Counted from the stretch's first letter, positions 45,788-54,768 are shown. The stretch: DNA of 64,000 nucleotides from an uncultured Ruminococcus sp. (GCA_902765855.1 CACXBF010000002.1:124001-188000), one strand, 5' to 3'. Numbers and translations are program-made. Notes: a model not told the origin generated them from the sequence alone.

Positions 45788-46591
45788 ATGCAGCAAATAG
45801 TATGCCCAAAATGTAAAGCGTTAGCGGAAGCAGGTTTGAATTTCTGTCCGAGTTGCGGTGCTCCGCTTCCACTTCCAAGCTCTCGTGGCGGCCACGCCGG
45901 TGAGAATTTAACCCAGGTTAATCAACAGCATGTCGCTAAGGCTATTCTTAACGAAGGCAAGAAGAAAGAAAATCCTAAAGTAGCTCTTGTTGTTGGGGTT
46001 GTTACAATCGTTTTGGTTATTGGTATAATTGCGGCTTTGATTATTACTGCTGGTGTTTCTTCATCTACAACTCCGACAGTTGCAGATTCTATTGCTAATT
46101 CAGGCACTATAGAGTCTTCTGCTCCGGCTTCTGAGTCTTCTGTAGCAGCTGTTGTTACATCTGACGAAAGTTCAGAGGCTGAAAGCTCTGCTGAAGCAAG
46201 TGTAGAGAGTACAACAGAAGTTTCAACAGAGAGTTCTTCCGCTGAAAGTATTGCAGAGCCTGCAGCTTCTGAAATTGTCATCAAGGCAGAAAAGCCGGAT
46301 GATTGGACTGATATGTATGCTTATATTTATACTGATGATATGTTCAAGAATGCTAACTGGCCTGGTGAAGCTATGACAGATAATGGTGACGGTACATATT
46401 CTTACACAATTCCAAACTCATTTGCTGATAAGAATACATTCGTTGTTTTCTCAACAAGTCAGCTTAATACAGGAGCTAAGTTATCAAAGCAATTCCCATA
46501 TATGAATGATAATGGCTACAATATCAGCGAAAAGTCTACATTCACAGTAAGTGACTTTAAGTCCTATGCAAGTGAAAAGGTTGCTCAGTAA
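45788..46591 (+). CDS. Zinc-ribbon, single-TM protein with CBM26-like starch-binding domain
   Basis: 267 residues from ATG 45788 (AAGGAG 9 bases upstream; an in-frame GTG at 45779 overlaps that site). N-terminal zinc ribbon C6-x2-C9-x10-C20-x2-C23, a transmembrane helix about 65-90, a Ser/Glu/Thr/Ala-rich linker (91-168), then a C-terminal domain (172-250) with DDWTDMYAYIYTDDMF, NWPGEAMTDNGDGTYSY and FPYMNDNGYNI. That domain resembles CBM26-type modules, where the W-aYiY and WPG-M patterns recur. Topology predicted: ribbon in the cytosol, carbohydrate-binding domain outside. It has a strong promoter and a structured leader. Function unknown; a glucan-sensing or attachment role is inference. 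Confidence 0.75.
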   Translation: MQQIVCPKCKALAEAGLNFCPSCGAPLPLPSSRGGHAGENLTQVNQQHVAKAILNEGKKKENPKVALVVGVVTIVLVIGIIAALIITAGVSSSTTPTVADSIANSGTIESSAPASESSVAAVVTSDESSEAESSAEASVESTTEVSTESSSAESIAEPAASEIVIKAEKPDDWTDMYAYIYTDDMFKNANWPGEAMTDNGDGTYSYTIPNSFADKNTFVVFSTSQLNTGAKLSKQFPYMNDNGYNISEKSTFTVSDFKSYASEKVAQ

Positions 46592-46609
46592 AATATAAAA
46601 AGGGTATTT

Positions 46610-46644
46610 AAAGGCATAGTTCGTAAGAATTATGCCTTTTTATG
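46610..46644 (+). terminator. Terminator of the zinc-ribbon/CBM26 gene
   Basis: AAAGGCATAGTTC (46610-46622) pairs with GAATTATGCCTTT (46627-46639), allowing wobble, followed by TT-rich sequence. Confidence 0.85.
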
Positions 46645-46747
46645 TTTTTGAAATAAAAAATAAAAAAATAAGGTATACTACTTCGCAAAATGCAAAAAAT
46701 GGTGTATAATATAAATTATGGAATCTATTATATAGAAGGAGTCTAAG

Positions 46748-47467
46748 ATGTTAGAATTAAAGAATATTTCCTTTTCGGCAGAAAATGACGAGGGGAAAAA
46801 AGAAATTATACACAATGTAAGTTTAAAGCTTAATGAACGTTTTATAGCATTGACAGGTCCTAACGGCGGAGGAAAATCCACTCTTGCAAAGATTATCGCA
46901 GGAATCTATACCCCGACAGACGGACAGATTATATTTGACGGTATCGATATAACAGGAAAGAGTATCACAGAAAGAGCAAGAATGGGTATAAGCTTCGGTT
47001 TTCAGCAGCCGGTCCGTTTTAAAGGTATTACCGTTCAGGATTTAATCAATCTCGCGACAGGCAAAAAGCTCTCTGTTGCTCAGATTTGTGATTACCTTTC
47101 AGATGTCGGGCTTTGTGCAAGAGAATATATAAATCGTGAGGTTAATGCAAGTCTTTCGGGTGGTGAGCTTAAAAGAATCGAAATAGCTATGGTTATGGCG
47201 AGAGGTACAAAGCTTACTATTTTTGATGAACCGGAAGCAGGAATAGACCTTTGGAGCTTTAGTAATCTTATTTCTGTATTCGAAAAAATGTATGAGAAAA
47301 AAGGCGGTACTATCCTTATAATATCTCATCAGGAGCGTATCCTTAATATTGCGGATAGAATAATCGTTATTGCAAATGGTGAAATCGTTAAGGACGGCAA
47401 AAAAGAAGATGTTCTTGATGGACTTCTCACAGCAAAAACCTGTGCCGCACTCACAGATAAGATGTAA
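46748..47467 (+). CDS. sufC: SufC-like Fe-S cluster assembly ATPase
   Basis: 239-residue ABC ATPase: Walker A LTGPNGGGKSTLAKIIAG, Q-loop FQQPVRFKGITVQDL, signature SLSGGELKRIEIAMV, Walker B LTIFDEPEAGIDLWS (SufC-typical DEPEAGID), H-loop ISHQERIL. The F-QQPVRF and KRIE texts distinguish SufC from transport ATPases. It powers assembly of Fe-S clusters on the SufB-type scaffold encoded 15 bases downstream. GAAGGAG precedes ATG 46748. Confidence 0.92.
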   Translation: MLELKNISFSAENDEGKKEIIHNVSLKLNERFIALTGPNGGGKSTLAKIIAGIYTPTDGQIIFDGIDITGKSITERARMGISFGFQQPVRFKGITVQDLINLATGKKLSVAQICDYLSDVGLCAREYINREVNASLSGGELKRIEIAMVMARGTKLTIFDEPEAGIDLWSFSNLISVFEKMYEKKGGTILIISHQERILNIADRIIVIANGEIVKDGKKEDVLDGLLTAKTCAALTDKM

Positions 47468-47482
47468 GGGAGGGAATATAAT

Positions 47483-48406
47483 ATGGCACTTGATAAAATC
47501 CAAATGAATTTACTTAAAGAAGTTGCAAATCTTGAATCCGTACCAGAGGGTGCATATAATATTCGCTCTAATGGTAAGCTTGAATCAAGAAACTGCACTG
47601 AAAATATAGAAATCGTTACAAAAAAGGATAAACCGGGCATAGATATTATAATTCGTCCAGGAACTAAAAACGAAAGAGTAGATATTCCTGTTATTCTTAC
47701 GCAGACAGGACTTAATGACCTCGTTTATAATGATTTTTATATCGGAGAGGGAGCAGATGTTCTTGTTGTTGCCGGCTGTGGTATTCATAATGCAGGGGAT
47801 AAGGATTCCGAACACGATGGCATACATTCCTTCCATGTCGGAAAAAATGCTCGCCTTAAATATATAGAAAAGCATTATGGCGAGGGTGACGGCAACGGTT
47901 CAAGAATACTGAATCCTACAACAATAGTTGAGATTGATGAAAACGGATATATGGAGATGGAAACAGCACAGATTAAGGGTGTTGATTCAACATATCGTCT
48001 TACAAAGGCTGTTCTTAAGGATAAGGCTACACTTGTTATCCACGAAAAGATTATGACTCACGGCAAGCAGACGGCTACCACAGAATTTCATGTAGACCTC
48101 AATGGTAAAAATAGCGGTACTCATGTAGTTTCTCGTTCCGTTGCGAAGGGTGATTCTCACCAGAAATTTATATCTTGCGTCAATGGTAATAATCTTTGTA
48201 ATGGTCATACTGAGTGTGACGCTATTATTATGGATAACGGTAAAGTTACAGCTGTCCCGGAGATAACTGCAAATGATGAAAACGCAAGTCTTATTCATGA
48301 GGCGGCTATTGGTAAAATTGCAGGCGAACAGCTTATCAAGCTTATGACTCTCGGACTTACCGAAAAAGAGGCCGAGGAGGAAATCATCAACGGCTTCCTG
48401 AAATAA
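47483..48406 (+). CDS. SufB/SufD-family scaffold protein of a minimal Suf system
   Basis: 307 residues, shorter than SufB (about 470) and SufD (about 420). The beta-helix core and C-terminal domain are recognisable: HYGEGDGNGSRILNPTTIVEI, VVSRSVAKGDSHQKFISCVNGNNLCNGHTECDAIIMDNGKVTAVPEI, and EAAIGKIAGEQLIKLMTLGLTEKEAEEEIINGFL. With only sufC beside it and no sufD, sufS or sufU, it matches the two-gene SufBC-type systems known from archaea and strict anaerobes. It would act as the homodimeric scaffold. GGGAGGG precedes ATG 47483. Confidence 0.9.
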   Translation: MALDKIQMNLLKEVANLESVPEGAYNIRSNGKLESRNCTENIEIVTKKDKPGIDIIIRPGTKNERVDIPVILTQTGLNDLVYNDFYIGEGADVLVVAGCGIHNAGDKDSEHDGIHSFHVGKNARLKYIEKHYGEGDGNGSRILNPTTIVEIDENGYMEMETAQIKGVDSTYRLTKAVLKDKATLVIHEKIMTHGKQTATTEFHVDLNGKNSGTHVVSRSVAKGDSHQKFISCVNGNNLCNGHTECDAIIMDNGKVTAVPEITANDENASLIHEAAIGKIAGEQLIKLMTLGLTEKEAEEEIINGFLK

Positions 48407-48411
48407 TGCGT

Positions 48412-49022
48412 GATAATCATTTTTGCTAACTCACTTTCCCAAGACACTTAAGCGGCGAACCGCCGCAGCCAAGACGCGTAATCGTTCGACAAGTCTCACT
48501 CGACACTCTTAATCGTCTTATGTTGTCGCAGTCGATGAAACTACCGATAAACTAACAGATTAAGTGTAGGGGCGCACTGTGTTCGCCCTTAAGAGGGCAA
48601 GATAGGTTAAGGGCGTTGCCCTTAAAACCCACCAAAGGCTCTGCCTTTGGAAACCGCGAGCCTTTTCAAAGGCTCGAGCGAAACTTTTATCTGTCTAAGG
48701 GAAGTGCGTTAGCTAATCGGTAGTTGATTGGAAAATTCCTCGACCGCGTCAACTATCTTCCCTAACTCACTACGAGCGAGACTTGTCGAGCGATTCCGCG
48801 TCTTGACAGCGGAGGCACTCCGCCTCGAGCGAAACTTTTATTTGTCTAAGGGAAGTGCGTTAGCTAATCGGTAGTTCATTGGAAAATTCCTCGACCGCGT
48901 CAACTATCTTCCTTCACTCACTACGAGCGAGGCGAAGCCGAGCGATTCCGCGTCTTGACAGCGGAGGCACTCCGCCTCGAGCGAAACTTTTATCTGTATA
49001 AGGAAAGTGCGTTAGCTCATTG
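48412..49022. repeat. Intergenic hairpin repeat, copy H, with tandem 151-152-bp units
   Basis: Gene-free stretch between the Suf and thiamin operons. After a segment like copies A/B (GCGGCGAACCGCCGC, AAGACGCGTAATCG, AAGGGCGTTGCCCTT, CCAAAGGCTCTGCCTTTGG), a unit starting CTCGAGCGAAACTTTTAT occurs at 48673-48823, again at 48824-48975, and as a truncated third copy from 48976 to about 49016. The units differ at only a few positions and include TCGGTAGTT, CTCGACCGCGTCAACTATC, TACGAGCGAG and GGCACTCCGCCTCGAG. Confidence 0.87.
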
Positions 49023-49052
49023 ATAATTTTGTTAGTTAGTGCAGTAGCTAAC

Positions 49053-49081
49053 TTGACAATTCTTGTAAAATACGGTACTAT
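49053..49081 (+). promoter_or_regulatory. Promoter of the thiamin operon
   Basis: TTGACA (49053-49058), 17-base spacer, TACTAT (49076-49081), about 25 bases upstream of the TPP riboswitch. Confidence 0.8.
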
Positions 49082-49106
49082 ATTTAATATAAAAACTGAA
49101 TAAATT

Positions 49107-49189
49107 ATTTACGGGGGTATCGGATAAGCGTCCGATTGAGAATTAAACCCTTTGAACCTGTCGGTTGATACCGTGGTAGGGAAGTAAAT
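49107..49189 (+). ncRNA. TPP riboswitch (THI element)
   Basis: Closing stem ATTTAC (49107-49112) with GTAAAT (49184-49189). Inside are the conserved GGGGGTATCGG, the TTGAGAATTAAACCCTTTGAACCTG core (spans about 49136-49160; the usual CTGAGA reads TTGAGA) and GATACCGTGGTAGGGAAG. It stands directly before thiD-thiC-thiE and is followed by hairpins ending in a terminator, so thiamin pyrophosphate should cause premature termination. Confidence 0.96.
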
Positions 49190-49222
49190 TTGTAGAAATT
49201 GAGATTTTTACTATCCTTAAAT

Positions 49223-49249
49223 ATAAGCGGGATTATACCGCTTATTTTA
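49223..49249 (+). other. Expression-platform hairpin after the TPP riboswitch
   Basis: ATAAGCGG (49223-49230) pairs with CCGCTTAT (49238-49245), followed by TTTTAG. It is either part of the antiterminator/terminator switch or a second weak terminator ahead of the main one. Confidence 0.55.
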
Positions 49250-49263
49250 GTTCTCAAGTTATT

Positions 49264-49291
49264 AAGCCTGCCGTTGTGCAGGCTTTTTTTA
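49264..49291 (+). terminator. Riboswitch-controlled terminator before thiD
   Basis: AAGCCTGC (49264-49271) pairs with GCAGGCTT (49278-49285), followed by seven T, immediately before the thiD ribosome site AGGAGG (49298-49303). Confidence 0.9.
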
Positions 49292-49311
49292 TTTTTTAGG
49301 AGGTGGATTTT

Positions 49312-50112
49312 ATGAAAACAGCTTTGACTATTGCAGGCTCGGACTGCAGTGGTGGAGCAGGAATACAGGCAGATTTGAAAACCTTTTCAGCAAACGGTGT
49401 TTTCGGAATGAGTGTAATTGTTTCAGTTGTTGCAGAGAATACTTCTCGTGTAATATCAGTTGAAGATATTTCTCCGGAAATGATTAAGAATCAGATTGAC
49501 GCTGTTTTTGAAGATATTGAAGTAGATGCTGTCAAGGTTGGTATGCTTTCATCAGAAGTTTGTATGAAAGCCGTCGCGGAAAAGCTCCGCCAGTATAAAC
49601 CGAAATATACTGTTATAGACCCTGTTATGGTGGCAAAGGGCGGACACGCTCTTATGAAACCTGAAGCACTTGAAGCTTTAAAAACGGAAATTATTCCACT
49701 TGCATATGTTCTTACGCCGAATATTCCAGAGGCAGAAACTATTACAGGAATGAGCATAGAAAGTCAAGAAGATGTGCAAGAGGCTGCAAAGAAGATATAT
49801 TCGCTTGGTGCAAAAAATGTTTTGATTAAGGGCGGACATCTTTCAGGTGATGCAATAGATTTACTCTATGACGGTAAATCGTTCTATACCTTTACAACAG
49901 AACGCATAAACACTAAAAATACTCATGGAACAGGCTGTACATTTTCGTCAGCTATTGCCGCAAATCTTGCAAATGGCTTAAACTTAAATAAAGCTGTTGA
50001 AAAAGCAAAATCTTACATAACAACAGCGATTGAACATTCACTTCCGATAGGAAAAGGACATGGACCGACAAATCATTTTTATGAATTATATACGAAAGGA
50101 TTGCAATTATGA
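49312..50112 (+). CDS. thiD: Hydroxymethylpyrimidine/phosphomethylpyrimidine kinase
   Basis: 266 residues, ribokinase-like fold. It phosphorylates HMP and then HMP-P to give the pyrophosphate used by ThiE. Motifs: [42 protein letters not shown] and [20 protein letters not shown] (anion hole and catalytic Asp region). ATG 49312 was chosen for the AGGAGG eight bases upstream over GTG 49303, which overlaps it. First gene of the thiamin operon, under the TPP riboswitch; its stop overlaps the thiC start by four bases. Confidence 0.95.
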   Translation: MKTALTIAGSDCSGGAGIQADLKTFSANGVFGMSVIVSVVAENTSRVISVEDISPEMIKNQIDAVFEDIEVDAVKVGMLSSEVCMKAVAEKLRQYKPKYTVIDPVMVAKGGHALMKPEALEALKTEIIPLAYVLTPNIPEAETITGMSIESQEDVQEAAKKIYSLGAKNVLIKGGHLSGDAIDLLYDGKSFYTFTTERINTKNTHGTGCTFSSAIAANLANGLNLNKAVEKAKSYITTAIEHSLPIGKGHGPTNHFYELYTKGLQL

Positions 50113-51419
50113 ACTATAAAACACAGATGGAAGCCGCTAAAAAGGGCATAGTCACAAAAGAAATGGAAACCGTTGCACAGAAAGAGCAGATGGATACTAA
50201 GGAGCTTATGGAGCTTGTTGCAAAGGGTACAGTTGCTATTCCTGCGAATATCAACCATAAATCTCTCAGTGCTGAGGGTATCGGTGACGGACTTAAAACA
50301 AAAATCAATGTCAATCTCGGAATTTCCGGCGACTGCAAGGACTATACTCTTGAGTTTGAAAAGGTAAAAATGGCTATCGACTTCGGAGCAGAGGCTATTA
50401 TGGACTTAAGTAACTACGGCAAGACAAACACTTTCCGTAAACAGCTTATTGAATATTCTCCTGCAATGATAGGTACAGTTCCTATGTATGACGCTATCGG
50501 TTATCTTGAAAAAGACCTCCTTGATATAAAGGCAGAGGATTTCTTAAAGGTTGTAGAGGCTCATGCAAAAGAGGGCGTAGACTTTATGACAATTCACGCA
50601 GGTATTAACAAGAGAGCCGTTGAGTGTCTAAAGCGTGATAAGAGAAAGATGAATATTGTTTCTCGTGGCGGTTCATTGCTTTTTGCATGGATGGAAATGA
50701 CAGGAAATGAAAATCCTTTCTATGAGCATTATGATGAAGTTCTTGATATTCTCAGAGAATATGACTGCACAATAAGTCTTGGTGACGCACTCAGACCAGG
50801 CTGTATTGACGACAGCACAGACGCAGGACAAATCAGCGAGCTTATAGAGCTTGGCGCATTGACAGAAAGAGCATGGCAAAAAGATGTTCAGGTTATGGTT
50901 GAGGGTCCAGGACATATGGCTATGAATGAAATTGCTGCAAATATGAAGATTCAGAAAAGAATCTGCCATAATGCACCTTTTTATGTTCTCGGACCGCTTG
51001 TTACAGATATTGCACCGGGTTATGACCACATTACATCAGCAATCGGCGGAGCTATTGCCGCAAATAACGGTGCAAACTTCCTTTGCTATGTAACCCCGGC
51101 AGAACACCTTCGTTTGCCAGACCTCAGCGATGTTAAGGAGGGTATCATTGCTTCTAAGATTGCCGCACACGCAGCAGATATTGCAAACGGTATTAAGGGT
51201 GCAAGAGATATTGATAATAAAATGGCAGACGCAAGACACAAGCTTGATTGGGACGCTATGTTCGAGGTCGCTATTGATAAGGAAAAGGCTAAGAGATATT
51301 ATGAGTCGACACCAGTAAGCGAGCGTCATACCTGCTCAATGTGCGGAAAGATGTGTGCTGTCAGAACTACAAATCTTATCCTTGAGGGCAAGGAAGTTAA
51401 GTTCTGCTCAGAACTCTAA
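50109..51419 (+). CDS. thiC: Phosphomethylpyrimidine synthase ThiC, short anaerobe-type
   Basis: 436 residues, radical-SAM-like enzyme converting aminoimidazole ribotide to HMP phosphate. Motifs: [68 protein letters not shown] and the C-terminal cluster motif [10 protein letters not shown]. The cysteines are spaced C-x2-C-x3-C, one residue tighter than the C-x2-C-x4-C of the long E. coli-type enzyme, and the N-terminal extension of the long form is absent; I believe this spacing is usual in clostridial ThiC. ATGA overlap with thiD couples translation. Confidence 0.95.
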   Translation: MNYKTQMEAAKKGIVTKEMETVAQKEQMDTKELMELVAKGTVAIPANINHKSLSAEGIGDGLKTKINVNLGISGDCKDYTLEFEKVKMAIDFGAEAIMDLSNYGKTNTFRKQLIEYSPAMIGTVPMYDAIGYLEKDLLDIKAEDFLKVVEAHAKEGVDFMTIHAGINKRAVECLKRDKRKMNIVSRGGSLLFAWMEMTGNENPFYEHYDEVLDILREYDCTISLGDALRPGCIDDSTDAGQISELIELGALTERAWQKDVQVMVEGPGHMAMNEIAANMKIQKRICHNAPFYVLGPLVTDIAPGYDHITSAIGGAIAANNGANFLCYVTPAEHLRLPDLSDVKEGIIASKIAAHAADIANGIKGARDIDNKMADARHKLDWDAMFEVAIDKEKAKRYYESTPVSERHTCSMCGKMCAVRTTNLILEGKEVKFCSEL

Positions 51420-51434
51420 TTCAGCGGTGAGAGT

Positions 51435-52073
51435 ATGAAAACAAATTCAGAAATTTATCAGCTCTATCTTGTGACAAACCGAGAGCTTATGTCAACAAAA
51501 ACTCTTGAAGAAGCTGTTGAAAAAGCCATTGATGGTGGCTGTACTATGGTTCAGTTAAGAGAGAAAAGCCTCTCGTCAAGAGATTTTTATAATACTGCAA
51601 AAGCTCTCAAGGAATTTTTGCAAACTCGTGGAGTACCGCTTATTATAAATGATAGAGTTGATATTGCTCTTGCTGTCGGTGCAGACGGTGTACATATAGG
51701 TCAAAGCGACCTGCCTTTGCACGAGGCACGAAAAATTCTCGGCAACGAAAGAATCATCGGTGCAACCGCACCAACACTTCCGCTTGCACTTGTTGCGGAA
51801 AGAAATGGTGCTGATTATCTCGGCGTTGGTGCAGTTTTTGGTACAACTACCAAAAAAGACGCTAAGAAAAATACTATTGAAGTTCTCAGCGAGATTGCAC
51901 ATACAGTTAATATTCCCGTAGTCGCTATCGGTGGAATAAATGCCGATAATGTAGCCAAACTTGCCGGAAGTGGCATAAGCGGAGTAGCAGTTGTTTCGGG
52001 AATTATAGCACAAAAGAATATTACAGAAGCTTCACGCAAAATTCTTAATATTCTAAAAAAGGAGGTACTATGA
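51435..52073 (+). CDS. thiE: Thiamine-phosphate synthase
   Basis: 212-residue TIM barrel that joins HMP pyrophosphate and thiazole phosphate to thiamin phosphate. Motifs: MVQLREK, PLIINDRVDIALAVGADGVHIGQSDLP, IGATAPT, ADYLGVGAVFGTTTKKDA and VVAIGGIN. Standard length. GGTGAGAG precedes ATG 51435. No thiazole genes (thiG, thiH, thiS, thiF) or thiM are in the window, so the thiazole must come from genes elsewhere or from salvage. Confidence 0.96.
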   Translation: MKTNSEIYQLYLVTNRELMSTKTLEEAVEKAIDGGCTMVQLREKSLSSRDFYNTAKALKEFLQTRGVPLIINDRVDIALAVGADGVHIGQSDLPLHEARKILGNERIIGATAPTLPLALVAERNGADYLGVGAVFGTTTKKDAKKNTIEVLSEIAHTVNIPVVAIGGINADNVAKLAGSGISGVAVVSGIIAQKNITEASRKILNILKKEVL

Positions 52074-52711
52074 GCGAGATAAAGGGAGTAATTTTTGACC
52101 TTGACGGTACATTGATAGATTCTATGTATGTTTGGCGTAAGATAGATGTAGATTTTCTTGCGGAAAGAGGTTTAGAAGTTCCGCCTGATTACGAACAGGC
52201 TATCAAGACTATGCACTTTGAAACCGCCGCCGAATATACAATCGCAAGATTTGGGTTTAAGGAAAGCCCACAAGAAATTATGTCGATATGGCTTGGTATG
52301 GCATTAAATGAATATGCACATAATGTCAGGCTCAAAGATAATGCCGAGGAGCTTTTGCAAAAGCTAAGAACGCTTGGTGTGAAAATCGGTATAGCCACCT
52401 CGTCAAAACCCATTCTTGCCGAACCTGTCTTAAAAAATAATGGCGTTTATGATTACTTTGATACGATATGCTGTACCTCAGAAGTTGGTGTGGATAAGCG
52501 TCACCCCGATATATACCTCTTAACCGCAAAAAAGCTTGGTGTCAAGCCCGAAGAATGTGTAGTTTTTGAAGATATAATTGACGGCATAAATGGTGCAAAG
52601 CTTGCGGGAATGAAAACCATTGCCGTATATGACGAGGGTTCGGCGGACGATGTTGAAATACTAAAATCCATAGCTGACAAATATATATATTCATTCACAG
52701 AATTGCTTTGA
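52070..52711 (+). CDS. HAD-family hydrolase (subfamily IA) in the thiamin operon
   Basis: 213 residues. HAD motif I FDLDGTLID (Asp10, Asp12), motif II IATSSKP, motif III/IV KRHPDIYLLTAKKLGVKPEECVVFEDIIDGINGAKLAGM, with a helical cap between about 20 and 85: a beta-phosphoglucomutase/phosphatase-like IA enzyme. Its ATG overlaps the thiE stop by four bases, with AAGGAGG upstream, so it is translated with the thiamin genes. A role as phosphatase for thiamin phosphate or an HMP intermediate is plausible but is inference from position alone. Confidence 0.85.
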   Translation: MSEIKGVIFDLDGTLIDSMYVWRKIDVDFLAERGLEVPPDYEQAIKTMHFETAAEYTIARFGFKESPQEIMSIWLGMALNEYAHNVRLKDNAEELLQKLRTLGVKIGIATSSKPILAEPVLKNNGVYDYFDTICCTSEVGVDKRHPDIYLLTAKKLGVKPEECVVFEDIIDGINGAKLAGMKTIAVYDEGSADDVEILKSIADKYIYSFTELL

Positions 52712-52712
52712 T

Positions 52713-52762
52713 AAAGATTCTTGATTAGGTGTTAAATGCACTTGGTCAAGAATCTTTCTTTT
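52713..52762 (+). terminator. Terminator of the thiamin operon
   Basis: AAAGATTCTTGA (52713-52724) pairs with TCAAGAATCTTT (52746-52757), followed by CTTTT. Confidence 0.88.
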
Positions 52763-52917
52763 ATAGAATTATTCGACAAAGTTTACCAGAAACCGTCAAA
52801 TTTTACCACTTTGTAGAAATTTATTAATTTGTATGATATAATTTATAGTAACTTATCTTTATTTATATTATTTTATATCAAATTTATTCATTATTTTTTA
52901 AAAATGTATATTTAATA

Positions 52918-52945
52918 TTGACATTCGCTAAAATTATGATATAAT
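52918..52945 (+). promoter_or_regulatory. Promoter of the secreted-protein/ABC transporter locus
   Basis: TTGACA (52918-52923), 16-base spacer ending TGA, TATAAT (52940-52945): a near-consensus extended -10 promoter about 55 bases before the secreted protein gene. Confidence 0.85.
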
Positions 52946-52999
52946 GTAAGTATAAATGTACATTTATAAAATTAAACACAGAAAGGAAAGATAATTTTT

Positions 53000-53476
53000 A
53001 TGTTTAAAAAAATTATCGCAGCCGCATTGGCTGCACTAACACTCACAGTGGCAGGTAGTACTGCTTTTGCAGCAAGCAATGAAGGTTGGGTTAATGCAAA
53101 AGATAATCCAAATTCATACTATCATTATTGTACCCCTGGTAGTTGTTTTCACGCAGTAGAAACAACTTATCTTGGAATGTCAGCGTGTGGAAGATGGGGA
53201 TTTGTTTATTCTCCTAGTAAAGACCATAAAGATAGTTATAAGTATATTTCTGTTACTACATATGGATATAATGAAGACACTAGATCTCATTATGTAAAAA
53301 AGACCGTAAATAATAGTGGAGTTAAGTCTGAAATTATATCACCAACTGCATATATTGATGGAAAAGTAAGCAAAGTTGTATATAATGGCCAAGTATTTCG
53401 TACTGCTGAAAAAAAATCTGGAATTTTGAAAAAATATCTTATTGGTTCTTTTAGAACAGGCACACCAAGAAAGTAA
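53000..53476 (+). CDS. Small secreted cysteine-containing protein, possible bacteriocin-like product
   Basis: 158 residues with a clear Sec signal peptide (1 to about 24, ending AFA-A). The mature part is basic and aromatic: a Trp30, NSYYHYC (Cys44), GSCFHAVE (Cys49) and MSACGRWGFVY (Cys63), then Lys/Tyr-rich strands to GSFRTGTPRK. The early W...SYYH...HA arrangement loosely recalls lactococcin-972-type bacteriocins, but the protein is longer and I cannot claim homology. The strong promoter and the three transporter genes directly downstream suggest a secreted antagonistic or signalling product. GAAAGGAAAG precedes ATG 53000. Confidence 0.65.
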   Translation: MFKKIIAAALAALTLTVAGSTAFAASNEGWVNAKDNPNSYYHYCTPGSCFHAVETTYLGMSACGRWGFVYSPSKDHKDSYKYISVTTYGYNEDTRSHYVKKTVNNSGVKSEIISPTAYIDGKVSKVVYNGQVFRTAEKKSGILKKYLIGSFRTGTPRK

Positions 53477-53497
53477 AATATAATATAAATATGGTTC

Positions 53498-53534
53498 TGC
53501 CTATGGAAATTTTAATTTTAGTTTGCCATAGGCA
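53498..53534 (+). other. Inter-gene hairpin between secreted protein and transporter
   Basis: TGCCTATGG (53498-53506) pairs with CCATAGGCA (53526-53534), followed by AAATCATTTTT. It could act as a partial terminator or RNA stabiliser, letting the small secreted gene be expressed more than the transporter. Confidence 0.6.
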
Positions 53535-53565
53535 AAATCATTTTTATGAAAGAGAGGCGATAATC

Positions 53566-54768
53566 TTGACTTGGTTATCTTTAGTATTTAAAAATATCAA
53601 AAAATTCATACAGAATAAGCCGTTTTTATTTGCATTTTTAGTAATATCACAAATAATTTGTGCTATAATTATTTTTCTTGTGTGTGGTTTCATTGATAAC
53701 GCTAATCGAGCAGAAAAGGTAGTTAATGAAGGCAGTAAACAATTTTATATTTCTCTTGTAATTGCTAATTCAGATGAAGCAAATAATTATTTTTTAGGGG
53801 AAGATGGCAAATATTATCAAGAAGATGAAGATGGTAATTTAATTCCATATGATGAAAATACTCCTAGTTTTGAATATACTGAAGATTCTAATTTTGAAGT
53901 TCTTAAACCTAAAATAGATGAACTTATTAAATTTCTTGGCGATGATTTTAGTCGTTTTTCTTTGTTTGCAACAACAAATAAAAAAGATGGCTTATATTTT
54001 TCAACAGGTTATAGTGATATAGATAGTTATGATAATGAGGATATAAAAAAATTTGAGATGTCAAACGAAAAGATAGTAGAAATAAATCCAAAAGATGATT
54101 ATTACACAGAAAAATATGGAAAATCACTTAATATTGGTGATAAAATTGATATAAACGGAGAAGAGTATACCATAGCTAAACATTCATCTGGTGAAACAAT
54201 GAGTATTCCGTATAACTCTGTAGATAAGTATTCTCTTGCTACGGGTATGTATGTTTCCACAAAAGAAGTTTGTTCACCTAAAAGATGTGAAGAAATAACA
54301 GAAAAAATGAAAGAACTTTTTGGTGATGAAAAAGAATTTTCTCCTCCAGAACCACGAGTTCTTGAGGAACTTCAAAATATACAGCTTGCTTATAGTATTA
54401 CAGCCGCAGTTATTATTATGATTATCCTGAATATAAGTAGAGTATATTCTTATGTTCTTACATATAGAAAGAAGCCTTTTGCCGTTATGAATATATGCGG
54501 TGCAAGTAAGGAAAAGATATTCTTGATTTATCTAACAGAACTTATGCTTACACTTATAGTTACTTTTGGCATAGCTTTACTAATTTTCCACACGCTTATA
54601 TTACAGCCGATAGCGGTAAGCTACCCGAATTTCTTATTAAGTATGACTCCACAAACATATCTTATAATCTTCGGATTATATTTTGTGATTTCAATTTTAA
54701 TAATGTCGCTTACAATTTCGAGATTTATAAACAAATCTGCTGTTGAGATGGAAAGGAGCGGTGACTAA
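53566..54768 (+). CDS. FtsX-like ABC transporter permease 1
   Basis: 400 residues from TTG 53566 (GAGAGG eight bases upstream; longer frames pass through the inter-gene hairpin). One N-terminal helix (about 20-44), a large acidic extracytoplasmic domain (about 45-285), and three C-terminal helices (about 292-315, 340-365, 373-398). This is the MacB/FtsX permease topology. The last helices contain MNICGASKEKIFLIYLTELML, the typical coupling region with -GA---I. The stop overlaps the start of permease 2. Substrate inferred from context only. Confidence 0.8.
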   Translation: MTWLSLVFKNIKKFIQNKPFLFAFLVISQIICAIIIFLVCGFIDNANRAEKVVNEGSKQFYISLVIANSDEANNYFLGEDGKYYQEDEDGNLIPYDENTPSFEYTEDSNFEVLKPKIDELIKFLGDDFSRFSLFATTNKKDGLYFSTGYSDIDSYDNEDIKKFEMSNEKIVEINPKDDYYTEKYGKSLNIGDKIDINGEEYTIAKHSSGETMSIPYNSVDKYSLATGMYVSTKEVCSPKRCEEITEKMKELFGDEKEFSPPEPRVLEELQNIQLAYSITAAVIIMIILNISRVYSYVLTYRKKPFAVMNICGASKEKIFLIYLTELMLTLIVTFGIALLIFHTLILQPIAVSYPNFLLSMTPQTYLIIFGLYFVISILIMSLTISRFINKSAVEMERSGD

